A stretch of 38,570 nucleotides of DNA, taken from Succinivibrio dextrinosolvens. Lineage in GTDB: Bacteria > Pseudomonadota > Gammaproteobacteria > Enterobacterales > Succinivibrionaceae. A program made the position numbers and the translations under genes. The first letter of the stretch is position 1. Each line of letters begins with the position of its first letter. A model generated the notes under the pieces. It searched no databases, had not been told where the DNA came from, and saw only the letters and a list, made by a program, of their open reading frames with translations. The stretch spans positions 1-38,570 of the forward strand of contig NZ_FPAH01000026.1 in the NCBI RefSeq assembly GCF_900116345.1, in the 5' to 3' direction. Shown here piece by piece: positions 26,390-37,428 of the stretch.

Positions 26390-27931
26390 CTAGAAAGTCT
26401 GAGTTGATTTAAAGTCTTTGATTAAATCAGACAGCTTGTTGGCAATATCATCTGAATAATCAGGCTTTGCATCAATATCCTTAATCAATGAATCATATTT
26501 TGAATGAGCAAACTCTAGAAGAGCCTTTTCAAAGCTTAGCACCTTAGAAAGGTCTACATCTTCTAGGAATCCTCTTTCAGCAGCGAAAATTACAAGTGCC
26601 TGCTCTGCTACGGTTAGTGGAGCATACTGATTCTGCTTCATTAACTCGGTAACTTTCTGACCATGATCCAGCTGCTTACGAGTTGCATCATCAAGGTCTG
26701 ATGAGAACTGAGCGAAAGCTGCAAGCTCACGGTACTGAGCCAGAGCGGTACGGATACCACCAGATAACTTCTTCATGATCTTGGTCTGTGCAGAACCACC
26801 CACACGGGAAACTGAAATACCAGGATCCACAGCAGGTCTGATACCAGAGTTGAATAAACTGGTAGTCAGGAAGATCTGACCGTCGGTAATAGAAATTACG
26901 TTGGTAGGAATAAATGCTGAAACGTCACCAGCCTGGGTCTCAATAATAGGCAGAGCAGTTAAAGAACCGGTCTTGCCGACAATCTTACCCTCGGTCTTCT
27001 TCTCCAGATACTCAGCGTTAACACGTGAAGCACGCTCTAATAGACGTGAGTGCAGATAGAAAACGTCACCTGGGAAAGCCTCACGCCCTGGAGGACGACG
27101 AAGCAGCAGTGAAATCTGACGATATGCAACAGCGTGCTTTGACAGATCATCATAGATAATCAGGGCATCCTCACCGTTATCCATGAAGAACTCACCCATT
27201 GCACAGCCTGCATATGGAGCAATATACTGCAGAGCTGCAGTATCAGAAGCAGATGCAACTACAACGATAGTATTTGCAAGAGCACCTTCCTCATCAAGCT
27301 TTCTAACTACTGAAGCAATAGTTGAAGCCTTCTGTCCAATTGCAACATAAATACAACGAACGCCATATTTAACCTGATTGATAATAGTATCAATCGCTAA
27401 GGCAGTTTTACCTGTCTGACGGTCTCCAATGATAAGCTCACGCTGACCACGTCCGATAGGAACCATTGAGTCAACGGCTTTATAACCTGTCTGAATAGGC
27501 TGAGAAACACTCTGACGTGCAATAACACCTGGAGCAATCTTTTCTACAGGATAGTAGGTATTGCAGTTAATTGGTCCCTTACCATCAATTGGAGCACCTA
27601 GAGAGTTAACAACTCTTCCAAGCAATTCATTTCCAACAGGAACTTCAAGAATACGACCGGTACTGTGTACGGTCATGCCTTCTGAAAGTTCACCGTATGG
27701 TCCTAAAACAATAGCACCAACAGAATCACGCTCTAAGTTCAATGCAAGGCCGTATAGGTCACCACCGAACTCCAGCATTTCACCCTGCATAACGTTGGAC
27801 AGACCGTGAATTCTTACGATACCGTCGTTAACAGAAACGATAGTACCCTCATCACGAGCTTCTGTCACAACTTTAAATTGCTGGATCCTTTGTTTGATTA
27901 AATCAGCAATTTCAGTCGAATTAAGTTGCAT
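26390..27931 (-). CDS. atpA: ATP synthase F1 alpha subunit
   Basis: A 513-residue alpha subunit, identical in length to E. coli. Seen: [21 protein letters not shown]-loop, [20 protein letters not shown], and [11 protein letters not shown] near the C-terminal third. Together with beta it forms the alpha3beta3 ring; its nucleotide sites are regulatory. In the usual position between atpH and atpG. Confidence 0.98.
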   Translation of the reverse strand: MQLNSTEIADLIKQRIQQFKVVTEARDEGTIVSVNDGIVRIHGLSNVMQGEMLEFGGDLYGLALNLERDSVGAIVLGPYGELSEGMTVHSTGRILEVPVGNELLGRVVNSLGAPIDGKGPINCNTYYPVEKIAPGVIARQSVSQPIQTGYKAVDSMVPIGRGQRELIIGDRQTGKTALAIDTIINQVKYGVRCIYVAIGQKASTIASVVRKLDEEGALANTIVVVASASDTAALQYIAPYAGCAMGEFFMDNGEDALIIYDDLSKHAVAYRQISLLLRRPPGREAFPGDVFYLHSRLLERASRVNAEYLEKKTEGKIVGKTGSLTALPIIETQAGDVSAFIPTNVISITDGQIFLTTSLFNSGIRPAVDPGISVSRVGGSAQTKIMKKLSGGIRTALAQYRELAAFAQFSSDLDDATRKQLDHGQKVTELMKQNQYAPLTVAEQALVIFAAERGFLEDVDLSKVLSFEKALLEFAHSKYDSLIKDIDAKPDYSDDIANKLSDLIKDFKSTQTF

Positions 27932-27946
27932 TATTTATCCTCTTTC

Positions 27947-28483
27947 TTATCTGAGGGTTGAAGACAGGTTCTTTAAACTTGTCCTTACACTAGCATCGAT
28001 AACCTTGTCACCTACCTTGAGCACAGCACCACCGATAAGGTCCTTATCGATAATCTGTTCAATGGTTACGGTACAATCGTATTTCTTTGCCAGTTTATCC
28101 TTTATCAGTTTTATTTCGCTTTCTGCAAAAGCTCTTGCTGATATAAGCTGAGCGGAAATACATTTATCGTGTTTCTGTCTCAATCTTATGAATTCTTCAT
28201 AGATATCAGGAAGAACCTCGAAACGATTGTTTTCACCAAGAATCTTGACGAAATTTTCTCCGTGTTCATCTATGAGATTGGCAGGCTTTAACAGCGAAAT
28301 AAGACTGTCGGCTGCGGCAGATGAATTAGCAGCAAGTTTCAAATGATCTCTGAAATAATCATTCTTGTAGGCCTCAGACAGAGCCTGAAGCATACACTGC
28401 CACTCATCCAGTTTCTTTTCATCAACAGCGAATGAAAAAGCAGCTTCAGCGTAAGGTCTTGCAACAGTCAAATTTTCAGCCAT
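27947..28483 (-). CDS. atpH: ATP synthase F1 delta subunit
   Basis: A 178-residue delta subunit. The N-terminal LTVARPYAEAAFSFAVDEKK and the C-terminal signature IDKDLIGGAVLKVGDKVIDASVRTSL (interrupted here) are conserved. It links the peripheral stalk to the alpha subunit N-termini. 15 bases precede atpA. Confidence 0.96.
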   Translation of the reverse strand: MAENLTVARPYAEAAFSFAVDEKKLDEWQCMLQALSEAYKNDYFRDHLKLAANSSAAADSLISLLKPANLIDEHGENFVKILGENNRFEVLPDIYEEFIRLRQKHDKCISAQLISARAFAESEIKLIKDKLAKKYDCTVTIEQIIDKDLIGGAVLKVGDKVIDASVRTSLKNLSSTLR

Positions 28484-28500
28484 TACATTACCTCTTTACC

Positions 28501-28971
28501 CTAAAGCGAATCAGCTATCTTCTTTAACATTGCTTCATCTGACTTCTCATCAATCTTTTCATTGATGATCTTTTCAGCACCGGCAATAGCCAAAGAAATA
28601 ACTTCAGATCTTAAATCTTCGCGAGCTTTATTCTTCTCTGATTCAATCTCACTCTGAGCTAAATCAAGGATCTTTTTACGCTCTTCCAGAGCTTCAACTG
28701 AAGCCTTGTCGATAATCTGAGATCTGGTCTTATTTGCTTCTTCAATGATTCTCTGAGCTTCTGCTTTAGCAGAACGAACAGTTTCCGCTGCATCTTCTTT
28801 AGCTAGCTCTAAGCTTTTCTTAGCTTTTTCAGCAGCAGTCAAACCGTCAGCGATTTCTTTCTTTCTCTTCTCAATAGCATTGAGCAGAGGTGGCCATACA
28901 TATTTCATGCACAGCACGGCGAAGATAAGAAACGCTACCGCCTGACCTACGAAAGTTGCATTAATTTCCAA
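28501..28971 (-). CDS. atpF: ATP synthase Fo b subunit
   Basis: A 156-residue b subunit, the same length as E. coli. One N-terminal membrane helix (VGQAVAFLIFAVLCMKYVWP) is followed by a long charged helix that forms the right-handed coiled coil of the peripheral stalk. One b gene only, so a b2 homodimer is expected. Confidence 0.96.
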   Translation of the reverse strand: MEINATFVGQAVAFLIFAVLCMKYVWPPLLNAIEKRKKEIADGLTAAEKAKKSLELAKEDAAETVRSAKAEAQRIIEEANKTRSQIIDKASVEALEERKKILDLAQSEIESEKNKAREDLRSEVISLAIAGAEKIINEKIDEKSDEAMLKKIADSL

Positions 28972-29002
28972 TCTAGATACCTCTAAATTTGGTTAGTCCT
29001 AA

Positions 29003-30252
<1,250 letters not shown>

Positions 30253-30345
30253 CTAATTTAATGACTTAGCTCGATAACAACGTAAAAAAATACGACTATT
30301 TACTTTTTTTGTCAAAAGCAAAAATTCATATTTTGTATGGAGTTA

Positions 30346-30738
30346 CTAGCGTAAATTATCATTTAGCCCTCTCTTAAAATAAATGATAAATCTCAAAATA
30401 ACCATATAACTGAAAGTTAAAATTATCATTTTGTTATTTAAATCAAATATTTTAAAACTAAGGGTCAGTAGGAGTATTAGAACTGCAAACTTTAGAAGAA
30501 AGGCATATATAAGCTCATAGAGTACATAGCCGGGGGAAATGAGTTTATTGGAGGAATTTCTGTTTGCAAGAAAAACGTAGATGAATATTATTATAGAGAA
30601 AATTGCAAAACCATCTAATACAGAAGCGATATTAATTAGATAATTTTTATCGAAAAAATATGAGTAAACTGTACAAAATAATGCACACAGCAAAAAGTTT
30701 AATAAATAAATTTTTATACTTTTTTTATCTATGTGCAT
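30346..30738 (-). CDS. atpI: AtpI-like membrane protein
   Basis: A 130-residue protein with four predicted transmembrane helices, at the position of atpI between parB and atpB. Family members (UncI) are non-essential and may assist c-ring assembly. Sequence identity to known AtpI is not obvious by eye, so the name rests mainly on topology, size and position. Confidence 0.75.
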   Translation of the reverse strand: MHIDKKSIKIYLLNFLLCALFCTVYSYFFDKNYLINIASVLDGFAIFSIIIFIYVFLANRNSSNKLISPGYVLYELIYAFLLKFAVLILLLTLSFKIFDLNNKMIILTFSYMVILRFIIYFKRGLNDNLR

Positions 30739-30779
30739 TGTAAAAACCTAACCACAAAATTACAGAAGTTGTATTATTT

Positions 30780-32432
30780 TCACTTTTCTTCTGAATTTTC
30801 TGCCATTAGTTCTTCAAGATTAACATCTTCAGCAGAAGCTTCCTGAGCGATCTCTTCTGGTGCAGTTTCTGGAGCAGAAATTTCTTCAGAAACAATATCT
30901 TCCACAACTACATCGTCAGTTGAAATCTCTTCAGAAGCTATCTCTTCAGGATTAACTTCATCAGCAGCAATCTCCTCAGATACAGCCTCTTCAGGTGCGA
31001 CTTCATCTGCTGAAACCTCTTCGGATACTGCCTCTTCAGGTGCTACTTCATCTGCAGAAATCTCTTCAGATACAGTCTCTTCAGGAGCTACTTCATCTGC
31101 TGCAACCTCTTCAGAAACTGCTTCTTCATGAGCAACTTCATCTGCTGCAACCTCTTCGGATACTGCTTCTTCAGGTGCTACTTCATCTGCAGCGATCTCT
31201 TCAGATACAGCCTCTTCAGGAGCAACTTCATCTGCTGCAACCTCTTCTGATACTGCTTCTTCAGGTGCTACTTCATCTGCTGCGATTTCTTCGGATACTG
31301 ATTCTTCATGGACAGCCTCATCTGCAGAAGCTTCTTCAGCTACAGCGTCCTCAGAAACAGATTCATCTGAAGTTACCTCTTCTGCAGCAGTCTCCTCTGC
31401 AGGAATATCATTTGTTGAGATATCTTCTGCTACAGCATCTTCAGATGCACTCTCATCTTCAACATTCTCTTCAAGAGAAGGAGTTACATTCAGATCTTTA
31501 ACATCAGCTTCAATCTCTAATTTATTTAAAAGAGACTCTAGCTGTTCGATTGAAGAATAAGCCAGGGTTAATTTACCCTTAGAATCACTGGTTGCTTTAA
31601 ATTTAGCTTTAATACCGGATAGATTCAGACGAATCTTCTTTTCCCATTCGCCAAATTTTTCACTGGTGAAAACAACCTTCTTGTTCTTAGTTTCCTCAAA
31701 GCCGTTAACCTTGATGTTTTTAACAAGCTCTTCGGTCTGTCTTACATTTAAGGATTTCTTTATAACGTAAAGTGCAGCCTTTAACTGTAAATCAGGATCC
31801 TCAATGGATAAAAGAACCTTTGCATGGCCAAGATCGATCTGATTGGCCACAACCATCTTCTTAACATCTTCCTGAAGATTATTAAGTCTAATAATATTGG
31901 TTACGGTACTTCTTGATTTTCCAAGAGTTTTTGCAAGTTCTTCCTGACTTAACTGGCACTCTTCCAGCATCTGCTTGAAGGCTTCTGCCATTTCCAGTGG
32001 ATTTAAATCCTCTCTCTGGATGTTTTCGATCAAGGCTAGAGCATAACCGTTAGAATCAAGATCATCTCTTATCAGACAAGGAATTTCTGTAAGTGAAGCC
32101 AACTGGCAAGCTCTGAATCTTCTTTCACCACAGATAATTTCATAAACATCATCAGCTTTCTTAACAATTAGAGGCTCAAGCAGACCATGTTCTGTAATAG
32201 AATCAGCCAGCTCCTTTATAGAATCCTCATCAAAATTCTTTCTAGGCTGATATTTAGACGCTTTTAATTTATCGATTGAAATATTAACAACTGAGTTTTT
32301 AGAAACAGCTTCTGGTACTTCAGCAGGAGCAGGCTCCTGAACCTTTTCCTCAACCTCTACCTTCTGTCTTTCCTTTTTTATTTTTTGGGATTCACCTAAT
32401 AGTGAACCTAGTCCACGTCCTAAGCCTGCCAT
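30780..32432 (-). CDS. parB: Chromosome-partitioning protein ParB with long acidic repeat tail
   Basis: A 550-residue ParB. The N-terminus AGLGRGLGSLLG is classical. The ParB/CTPase domain has ICGERRFRACQLA (box II); an HTH follows (QLSQEELAKTLGKSRSTVTN). A C-terminal dimerisation-like segment (LTLAYSSIEQLESLLNKLE) ends near residue 305. After that comes a highly acidic tail of about 245 residues, including eight near-perfect 15-residue repeats. Ordinary ParBs are about 290-300 residues, so the tail is an extension. ParB binds parS sites near the origin and loads SMC. No parS palindrome was spotted in this window. Confidence 0.95.
   Translation of the reverse strand: MAGLGRGLGSLLGESQKIKKERQKVEVEEKVQEPAPAEVPEAVSKNSVVNISIDKLKASKYQPRKNFDEDSIKELADSITEHGLLEPLIVKKADDVYEIICGERRFRACQLASLTEIPCLIRDDLDSNGYALALIENIQREDLNPLEMAEAFKQMLEECQLSQEELAKTLGKSRSTVTNIIRLNNLQEDVKKMVVANQIDLGHAKVLLSIEDPDLQLKAALYVIKKSLNVRQTEELVKNIKVNGFEETKNKKVVFTSEKFGEWEKKIRLNLSGIKAKFKATSDSKGKLTLAYSSIEQLESLLNKLEIEADVKDLNVTPSLEENVEDESASEDAVAEDISTNDIPAEETAAEEVTSDESVSEDAVAEEASADEAVHEESVSEEIAADEVAPEEAVSEEVAADEVAPEEAVSEEIAADEVAPEEAVSEEVAADEVAHEEAVSEEVAADEVAPEETVSEEISADEVAPEEAVSEEVSADEVAPEEAVSEEIAADEVNPEEIASEEISTDDVVVEDIVSEEISAPETAPEEIAQEASAEDVNLEELMAENSEEK
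30937..31300 (-). repeat. Eight 45-bp tandem repeats in the parB tail
   Basis: The repeat unit is SEE(I/V)(A/S)ADEV(A/N)(P/H)EExV, 15 residues (45 bp), repeated eight times with few substitutions, and followed by two degenerate units. The tail is strongly negative, hence probably disordered. Tandem repeats of this identity are prone to slippage, so copy number may vary between strains. Confidence 0.9.
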
Positions 32433-32450
32433 ATGAGTTCCCTTTTATTG

Positions 32451-33215
32451 TTATTTTGTTTTTTCTATTACTTCTGCAGCCAATGCTAAATAAGCTTTAG
32501 AACCAACTGAAGACTTGTCGTAATACATTGCAGGTTTACCATAGCTTGGAGCCTCTGCAAGTCTTACATTTCTAGGAATAATGGTTTCATAAACCAGATC
32601 GCCGAAATTCTTTTTTAACTCATCAGATACGTCTGTAGATAATCTGTTTCTGTTGTCAAACATGGTTCGAAGAATGCCTTCGATCTTCAGTTTTGGATTT
32701 ACAGCTGTAGCCAGCTGATCAACAGTCTCAATCAACAGAGTCAAACCTTCTAGTGCAAAGTACTCACACTGAAGAGGAACAAGAATAGAGTCAGATGCAC
32801 ATAAAGCATTAACTGTAAGAATATTTAAAGATGGAGGACAGTCGATAAGAACCAGATCATAGGCAGACTTGATTGGATCAAGAGCCTTTTTAAGAAAGTT
32901 CTCTCTTCCGAACTTATCCAGCAGATTTACTTCTGCTGCAGTTAAATCCTCGTTTGCAGGGATAAGATGAAAATCGCCTTCAGTTTCAGTAACTATCGCT
33001 TCTTTAACATCTAAACCATCAATAAGAACGTTGGTTATAGACTTTTCCAGTCCGAACTTGGAAACTCCGGATGCCATGGTGGCATTACCCTGAGGATCGC
33101 AATCTATAACTAGGACTTTTTTTTGCATTGCTGCCAAAGATGCAGCTAAGTTCACGCATGTGGTGGTTTTTCCTACACCACCTTTCTGATTAGCAATAGC
33201 AATAACTTTAGTCAA
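32451..33215 (-). CDS. parA: Chromosome-partitioning ATPase ParA (Soj-like)
   Basis: A 254-residue ParA/MinD-family ATPase. Deviant Walker A KGGVGKTTT near residue 11, VLVIDCDPQGNAT, and LVLIDCPPSL are present. No N-terminal DNA-binding domain, so this is the chromosomal Soj type. It binds DNA non-specifically in ATP form and moves ParB-parS complexes. 18 bases precede parB. Confidence 0.97.
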   Translation of the reverse strand: MTKVIAIANQKGGVGKTTTCVNLAASLAAMQKKVLVIDCDPQGNATMASGVSKFGLEKSITNVLIDGLDVKEAIVTETEGDFHLIPANEDLTAAEVNLLDKFGRENFLKKALDPIKSAYDLVLIDCPPSLNILTVNALCASDSILVPLQCEYFALEGLTLLIETVDQLATAVNPKLKIEGILRTMFDNRNRLSTDVSDELKKNFGDLVYETIIPRNVRLAEAPSYGKPAMYYDKSSVGSKAYLALAAEVIEKTK

Positions 33216-33231
33216 TTTATAGTCCTTATGC

Positions 33232-33888
33232 TTAATGTAGCTTCAATATAACGGCCTTTCTATTGGCATCCAATGAAGGTACTCTCAAATCAATTATACT
33301 TTCTATTTGAGCATTTTTAGGAAGATCATTCAATTCATTATCTTCCAAATTTGCTTTCATACAGATAAAAACACCTGACTCTGCTATTAAGCTCTCACAC
33401 CATTCAACGATTTTACATAACGGTGCAAATGCTCTGCTTAATATGCATTCAAATTTTTCTTCTGGAACAATGTTCTCACAGCGGTCATTGATTATAGTTA
33501 CGTTCTTAAGACCGAGGGTAGTCATTGCAGTTCTTACAAAAGACAGCTTCTTGGCTATAGAGTCAATCAGTGTAAATTTTTTATCAGGGTTTAGTATAGC
33601 AAGTACTAAGCCCGGAAACCCTGCACCTGTTCCCACATCTGCAATATTGTTTTTATCTTTGATTAAAGGTGAAATAACAGCACTGTCCAAAATATGCAGA
33701 ACAACTATCTTGTCAGGTTCTCTAATAGCAGTCAGATTCAGAGCGTTATTCCATTTGCACAGCAGAACAACCAGAGATGCTAATTTTTCCAGCTGCTCCT
33801 CAGTATATTCAATGTCTGTTTTAGACATCAGACTTCTGATCTGTCCAAGGATTTCGGCCTGATTAACTGTACTATCTTTTCTTCCCAT
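33232..33888 (-). CDS. rsmG: 16S rRNA guanine(527)-N7-methyltransferase RsmG
   Basis: A 218-residue RsmG (GidB). Seen: LCKWNNALNLTAIREPDKI, and the SAM motif NIADVGTGAGFPGLVLAIL. It methylates G527 of 16S rRNA, which affects streptomycin sensitivity. It follows mnmG by 10 bases as in the classic gidA-gidB operon. Confidence 0.96.
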   Translation of the reverse strand: MGRKDSTVNQAEILGQIRSLMSKTDIEYTEEQLEKLASLVVLLCKWNNALNLTAIREPDKIVVLHILDSAVISPLIKDKNNIADVGTGAGFPGLVLAILNPDKKFTLIDSIAKKLSFVRTAMTTLGLKNVTIINDRCENIVPEEKFECILSRAFAPLCKIVEWCESLIAESGVFICMKANLEDNELNDLPKNAQIESIIDLRVPSLDANRKAVILKLH

Positions 33889-33898
33889 AGAATAACCT

Positions 33899-35791
33899 TT
33901 AGTTTTTACCTAATAAATCCATCTTCTTTAAGTGAACTAATAGGATTGAAATAGCTGCAGGAGTTACACCTGAAATTCTTGATGCCATACCAATGGTTTC
34001 AGGCTTATATTCATTAAGCTTCTGAGCAACCTCATTGGATAGGGCTTTAATATTTCTGTAATCAAAATCCAGTGGCAGCAGAGTATGCTCATTGGTTTTC
34101 TTCTTCTTGATATCATCAAGTTCTCTCTGCAGATATCCCTGGTATTTTACCTGAATCTCAACCTGTTCCACAGACTGCTCTGTAGTTGCAATTGGTTCAA
34201 GACCGGTTGTCTTGATTAAAGCATCAAACTTAACCTCAGGTCTTCTCAGAATTTCTTCAAGACTCTGTTCCTGTGACATAGGATTGTTCAGAATCTTGTT
34301 AATGTTCTGCCCCATCTCTGATGATGGTTTTACAGAGATTTCTCTTAATCTTGCCTTTTCTTTTTCGATCTGATTCTGCTTCTCTTCAAATCTTCTCCAT
34401 CTCTCATCAGAGATAATACCTAATTCTCTGGCCTTTGGAGTTAATCTCAGATCAGCGTTATCCTCACGCAGAATCAGTCTGTACTCAGCACGAGAGGTAA
34501 ACATTCTGTATGGCTCTTTGGTACCTAATGTACATAGATCATCCATCAGCACACCTACATAAGCCTCATCTCTTCGAGGGAACCATGCAGGCTGTCCCTT
34601 TACATACAGACCGGCATTGATACCAGCTAATAAGCCCTGAGCTGCTGCCTCTTCATAACCGGTAGTACCGTTAACCTGGCCTGCAAGGAATAAACCAGGC
34701 ACTTTCTTTGACTGCATTGAAACAGATAACTCTCTTGGATCATAGAAATCATATTCAATTGCATAACCTGGTCTAGCAATAATTGCATTCTCAAGACCTT
34801 CAATAGATCTGATGAAGTTCTCCTGAACATCAAATGGAAGAGATGTTGAAATACCATTTGGATAAACCAGAGGTGAAGTCAGACCTTCAGGTTCAATAAA
34901 CACCTGATGAGAATCTCTGTCTGGATATCTTACGATCTTATCTTCAATTGAAGGGCAGTAACGAGGTCCGATTGAATGAATTACACCAGAATAAAGAGGA
35001 CTTCTGTCTAAACCGCCTCTGATGATTTCATGTGTTTTCTCATTAGTCTTGGTGATATAGCATGGTACCTGAGTTGGATGAAGTTTCTCCTCATTCATAA
35101 AAGAGAAAGCTGGCTGTGGATACTCAGGATCCTGTTTTGTCATCTTTGAGTAATCAATTGAGCTTGCAACAATACGTGCAGGAGTACCGGTCTTAAGTCT
35201 TCCAACCTTTAGACCTAAATCCTTTAAGTTCTCAGCAAGACCGATTGAAGCTGGATCACCTGCTCTACCACCGGTGTAATGATTTAAACCGATATGAATT
35301 AAACCGTTTAAGAAAGTACCGGCACAGATAACCACTGCTTTACAGTAGAATTCTATTCCTGCTGCAGTCTTTACACCACTGATAGTCTGATCTTTATAGA
35401 TAATTTCAGTAGCAGGCTGCTGGAATATGGTTAGATTGTCATAATTCCATAAGGTCTTTCTCATCACTTCCTTATATAGGTGACGATCAGTCTGAGCTCT
35501 TGTTGCTCTAACTGCTGGACCTTTAGATGAATTTAAGGTTCTGAACTGAATACCAGCCTGATCAATAGCTGTAGGGCATACACCACCCATAGCATCTATT
35601 TCTTTAATAAGATGTCCTTTACCGATTCCACCAAAAGCAGGATTACATGACATCTCACCGACTGTTTCAAGATTGTGAGTTAAAAGTAAGGTCTTACAGT
35701 TCATTCTGGCACTTGCTGCAGCAGCTTCAATACCAGCATGTCCGGCACCAATTACTATGACGTCAAAATTTCTAAAACTATTCATCATCAA
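33899..35791 (-). CDS. mnmG: tRNA uridine 5-carboxymethylaminomethyl modification enzyme MnmG
   Basis: A 630-residue MnmG (GidA), standard length. N-terminal FAD-binding [12 protein letters not shown], then the conserved [15 protein letters not shown], and [14 protein letters not shown] in the middle; C-terminal helical domain ends [15 protein letters not shown]. With MnmE it installs cmnm5 at U34 of tRNA wobble positions. Three methionines open the frame; any could be used. It marks the edge of the replication origin. Confidence 0.97.
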   Translation of the reverse strand: MMMNSFRNFDVIVIGAGHAGIEAAAASARMNCKTLLLTHNLETVGEMSCNPAFGGIGKGHLIKEIDAMGGVCPTAIDQAGIQFRTLNSSKGPAVRATRAQTDRHLYKEVMRKTLWNYDNLTIFQQPATEIIYKDQTISGVKTAAGIEFYCKAVVICAGTFLNGLIHIGLNHYTGGRAGDPASIGLAENLKDLGLKVGRLKTGTPARIVASSIDYSKMTKQDPEYPQPAFSFMNEEKLHPTQVPCYITKTNEKTHEIIRGGLDRSPLYSGVIHSIGPRYCPSIEDKIVRYPDRDSHQVFIEPEGLTSPLVYPNGISTSLPFDVQENFIRSIEGLENAIIARPGYAIEYDFYDPRELSVSMQSKKVPGLFLAGQVNGTTGYEEAAAQGLLAGINAGLYVKGQPAWFPRRDEAYVGVLMDDLCTLGTKEPYRMFTSRAEYRLILREDNADLRLTPKARELGIISDERWRRFEEKQNQIEKEKARLREISVKPSSEMGQNINKILNNPMSQEQSLEEILRRPEVKFDALIKTTGLEPIATTEQSVEQVEIQVKYQGYLQRELDDIKKKKTNEHTLLPLDFDYRNIKALSNEVAQKLNEYKPETIGMASRISGVTPAAISILLVHLKKMDLLGKN

Positions 35792-35800
35792 AACCTATAG

Positions 35801-35930
35801 GATCCGATCTTATTTTGAAGATCTTTTTTTAGTTATTTTTCTACAGAAAACAAGCGTCGATAATAGTAATAAGATCTTATTAATTTATTTATATATATAT
35901 ATTATTTTATTTATTATTTAGCTTTGATTT
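35801..35930. other. Duplex-unwinding element of oriC
   Basis: Three GATC-headed AT 13-mers: GATCTTATTTTGA (35806), GATCTTTTTTTAG (35820) and GATCTTATTAATT (35873). The first two are spaced exactly 14 bases. They resemble the E. coli oriC 13-mer consensus GATCTnTTnTTTT and are followed by an AT-alternating run. Position directly beside mnmG is where gammaproteobacterial oriC lies. Confidence 0.75.
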
Positions 35931-36130
35931 TCTGTGGATTGTAAGAATTTTTATTTAAATTCAAATAATTATTTATAAAAAACTTTGTCTAAAAAGCTGT
36001 GGTTTTTCGTTGGTTTATTGTGGAAAAAGCTGTAGTTATTAACAGCCTAAAAATTATACAGATTTATCAACTTATTTTTCAAAAGATTTTCAAATAGTTT
36101 TCAAAACGTTTTCCACAATTTTTTAACAGG
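35878..36130. other. Origin repeat, copy 1 (oriC DnaA-box segment)
   Basis: A segment with DnaA-box-like sites TGTGGATTG (35933), TGTGGAAAA (36019) and TTTTCCACA (36109). It is homologous over about 250 bases to copy 2 at 36992-37242, and is the copy adjacent to the 13-mers. It probably forms the functional core of oriC. The 36131-36638 stretch beyond it has no supported gene. Confidence 0.75.
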
Positions 36131-36638
36131 TGATATTTTACAAAATAAGTTAGAAAAATTGAGATTTTAATCTATATTTTTTTTGCTAATTTATGCTTAA
36201 AGCCTGTGATTTCTATTAAGATTTTTCTTAACTTATTATTAATAATCAGTTTTCTTTGTATTTACTCTGGTATCTTTTTACTGTCTTTAATCTATATCTG
36301 AGTCTATTGAGAGCATTAAAAGTATTACTGTGACATGGTATTTCAGCCAATTCCTGTTAAAAATACACAGTTCTATTTAAGAATAGTGATCGATCTGATG
36401 GCTTTATATAGGTATAAACAGTGTTGTTCTTACTCTGCTCGTTATCTTTATAGTCATTTAAGACGGTGGATGTTACTGATATCCAACTTAATATCATAAT
36501 GAGTGAATTGTTCAGATTTCAGAATAGGTGTTAATTGGATTTAATTAGAGAAAATCAAAAGACTATAAAGTAAAGGTCTTGAAGTAACTGACTAAATAAT
36601 AAACTCAGTTCAGAAATTGAGAGTTGGATTTAATTCTG

Positions 36639-36896
36639 CTATAGCTGAGTTTTCTTTATATGTGCTGTGATAATGGTATAACTGTATGCATTTACTGTTA
36701 TTACGGTTTCTTCTTTGCTGCAGTACCAGTTCTTTCCTTGTCTTAAGATAGTACAGTCTTCTGATGAGAGCTGTTTTCTGCAGAAGTCTACAACATCGAT
36801 GTCTCCCAACTTAAGATTTCTCTTAATTCTTTGTACTCCCAATTCAGTTGTATGAAGTTTTGAAAGATTGTAAAGAAGTTCTCTGCTGTTATCCAT
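36639..36896 (-). CDS. DUF3781-family protein
   Basis: An 85-residue protein: ELLYNLSKLHTTELGVQRIK, an ILRQGKNWYCSKEE core, and ITVNAYSYTIITAHIKK. The LHTTELGVxRIKxNL and VNAYSYTIITAH features are those of DUF3781, a small uncharacterised family of bacteria. It lies inside the origin region, between the two origin repeats. Such a gene is unusual at this locus, where mioC is found in E. coli. The ribosome-binding site is poor. Confidence 0.75.
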   Translation of the reverse strand: MDNSRELLYNLSKLHTTELGVQRIKRNLKLGDIDVVDFCRKQLSSEDCTILRQGKNWYCSKEETVITVNAYSYTIITAHIKKTQL

Positions 36897-36991
36897 TTCA
36901 AAATTGCCTTTTATTTTTTTTCTTGCACTAATTATTTTTTAAATTAATGACTGTTCAAAAGAAAGAACACGCAATAATTAAAATAACTTTA

Positions 36992-37242
36992 TATTAATTA
37001 ACTATATATATGTTATTTTTATTTTTTTTATAACGGAAAAATATGTGGGAAGTAACTATTTTTATTTAAAATCAAGTAGTTATTTAAGAAAAAGTTTGTG
37101 TATAAGATGAGGGGAATCGTGGGAAAGTATGTGGGAAAGTGCGTTTTTTCCGACAGGCTACTTTTTATATGTATTTATCAACTGTTTTTTCAGAAGTTTT
37201 TCAGCAAATTTTCAAATAGTTTTCCACAGACTTTTTAACAGG
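36992..37242. other. Origin repeat, copy 2
   Basis: A diverged direct repeat of copy 1. DnaA-box-like sites TGTGGGAAG (37044), TGTGGGAAA (37130) and TTTTCCACA (37220) occupy equivalent positions, with spacings of 86 and 90 bases identical to copy 1. Long runs such as ATTTTTATTTAAA, TTTATCAACT and TTTTTAACAGG are shared. It lacks GATC 13-mers, and two boxes carry an extra G. It may still bind DnaA or be a decaying copy. Confidence 0.75.
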
Positions 37243-37374
37243 TTGTTAAATATACTTTACACGGATGTTGCCTTTTTTTATGAATTTTTGTGTTTTAAAA
37301 ATAGTGATTTTGATAATAAAATATAGATAAGAAAATTTTTGGGGTAATTATTTTTAGATTAGTTGTAAAAATAT

Positions 37375-37414
37375 AAATCTCACTTACCTTGTAAAAAAAT
37401 GGCAAGTGAGATTT
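37375..37414. terminator. Terminator of the GNAT gene
   Basis: AAATCTCACTT and AAGTGAGATTT form a perfect 11-bp stem with an 18-base loop. It lies 15 bases past the GNAT stop codon, with A/T-rich flanks on both sides. Confidence 0.8.
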
Positions 37415-37428
37415 TTTCTAAGCTAAAT

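Noticed and set aside
30995-31501. Rightward Leu/Gln-rich frame of 168 codons
   Set aside because: It is the antisense shadow of the parB repeat tail; its repetitive composition merely mirrors the 45-bp repeats.
35792-37428. ParB-binding parS palindromes near the origin
   Set aside because: I scanned for the TGTTTCACGTGAAACA type by eye and found none convincing; the sites probably lie outside the window.
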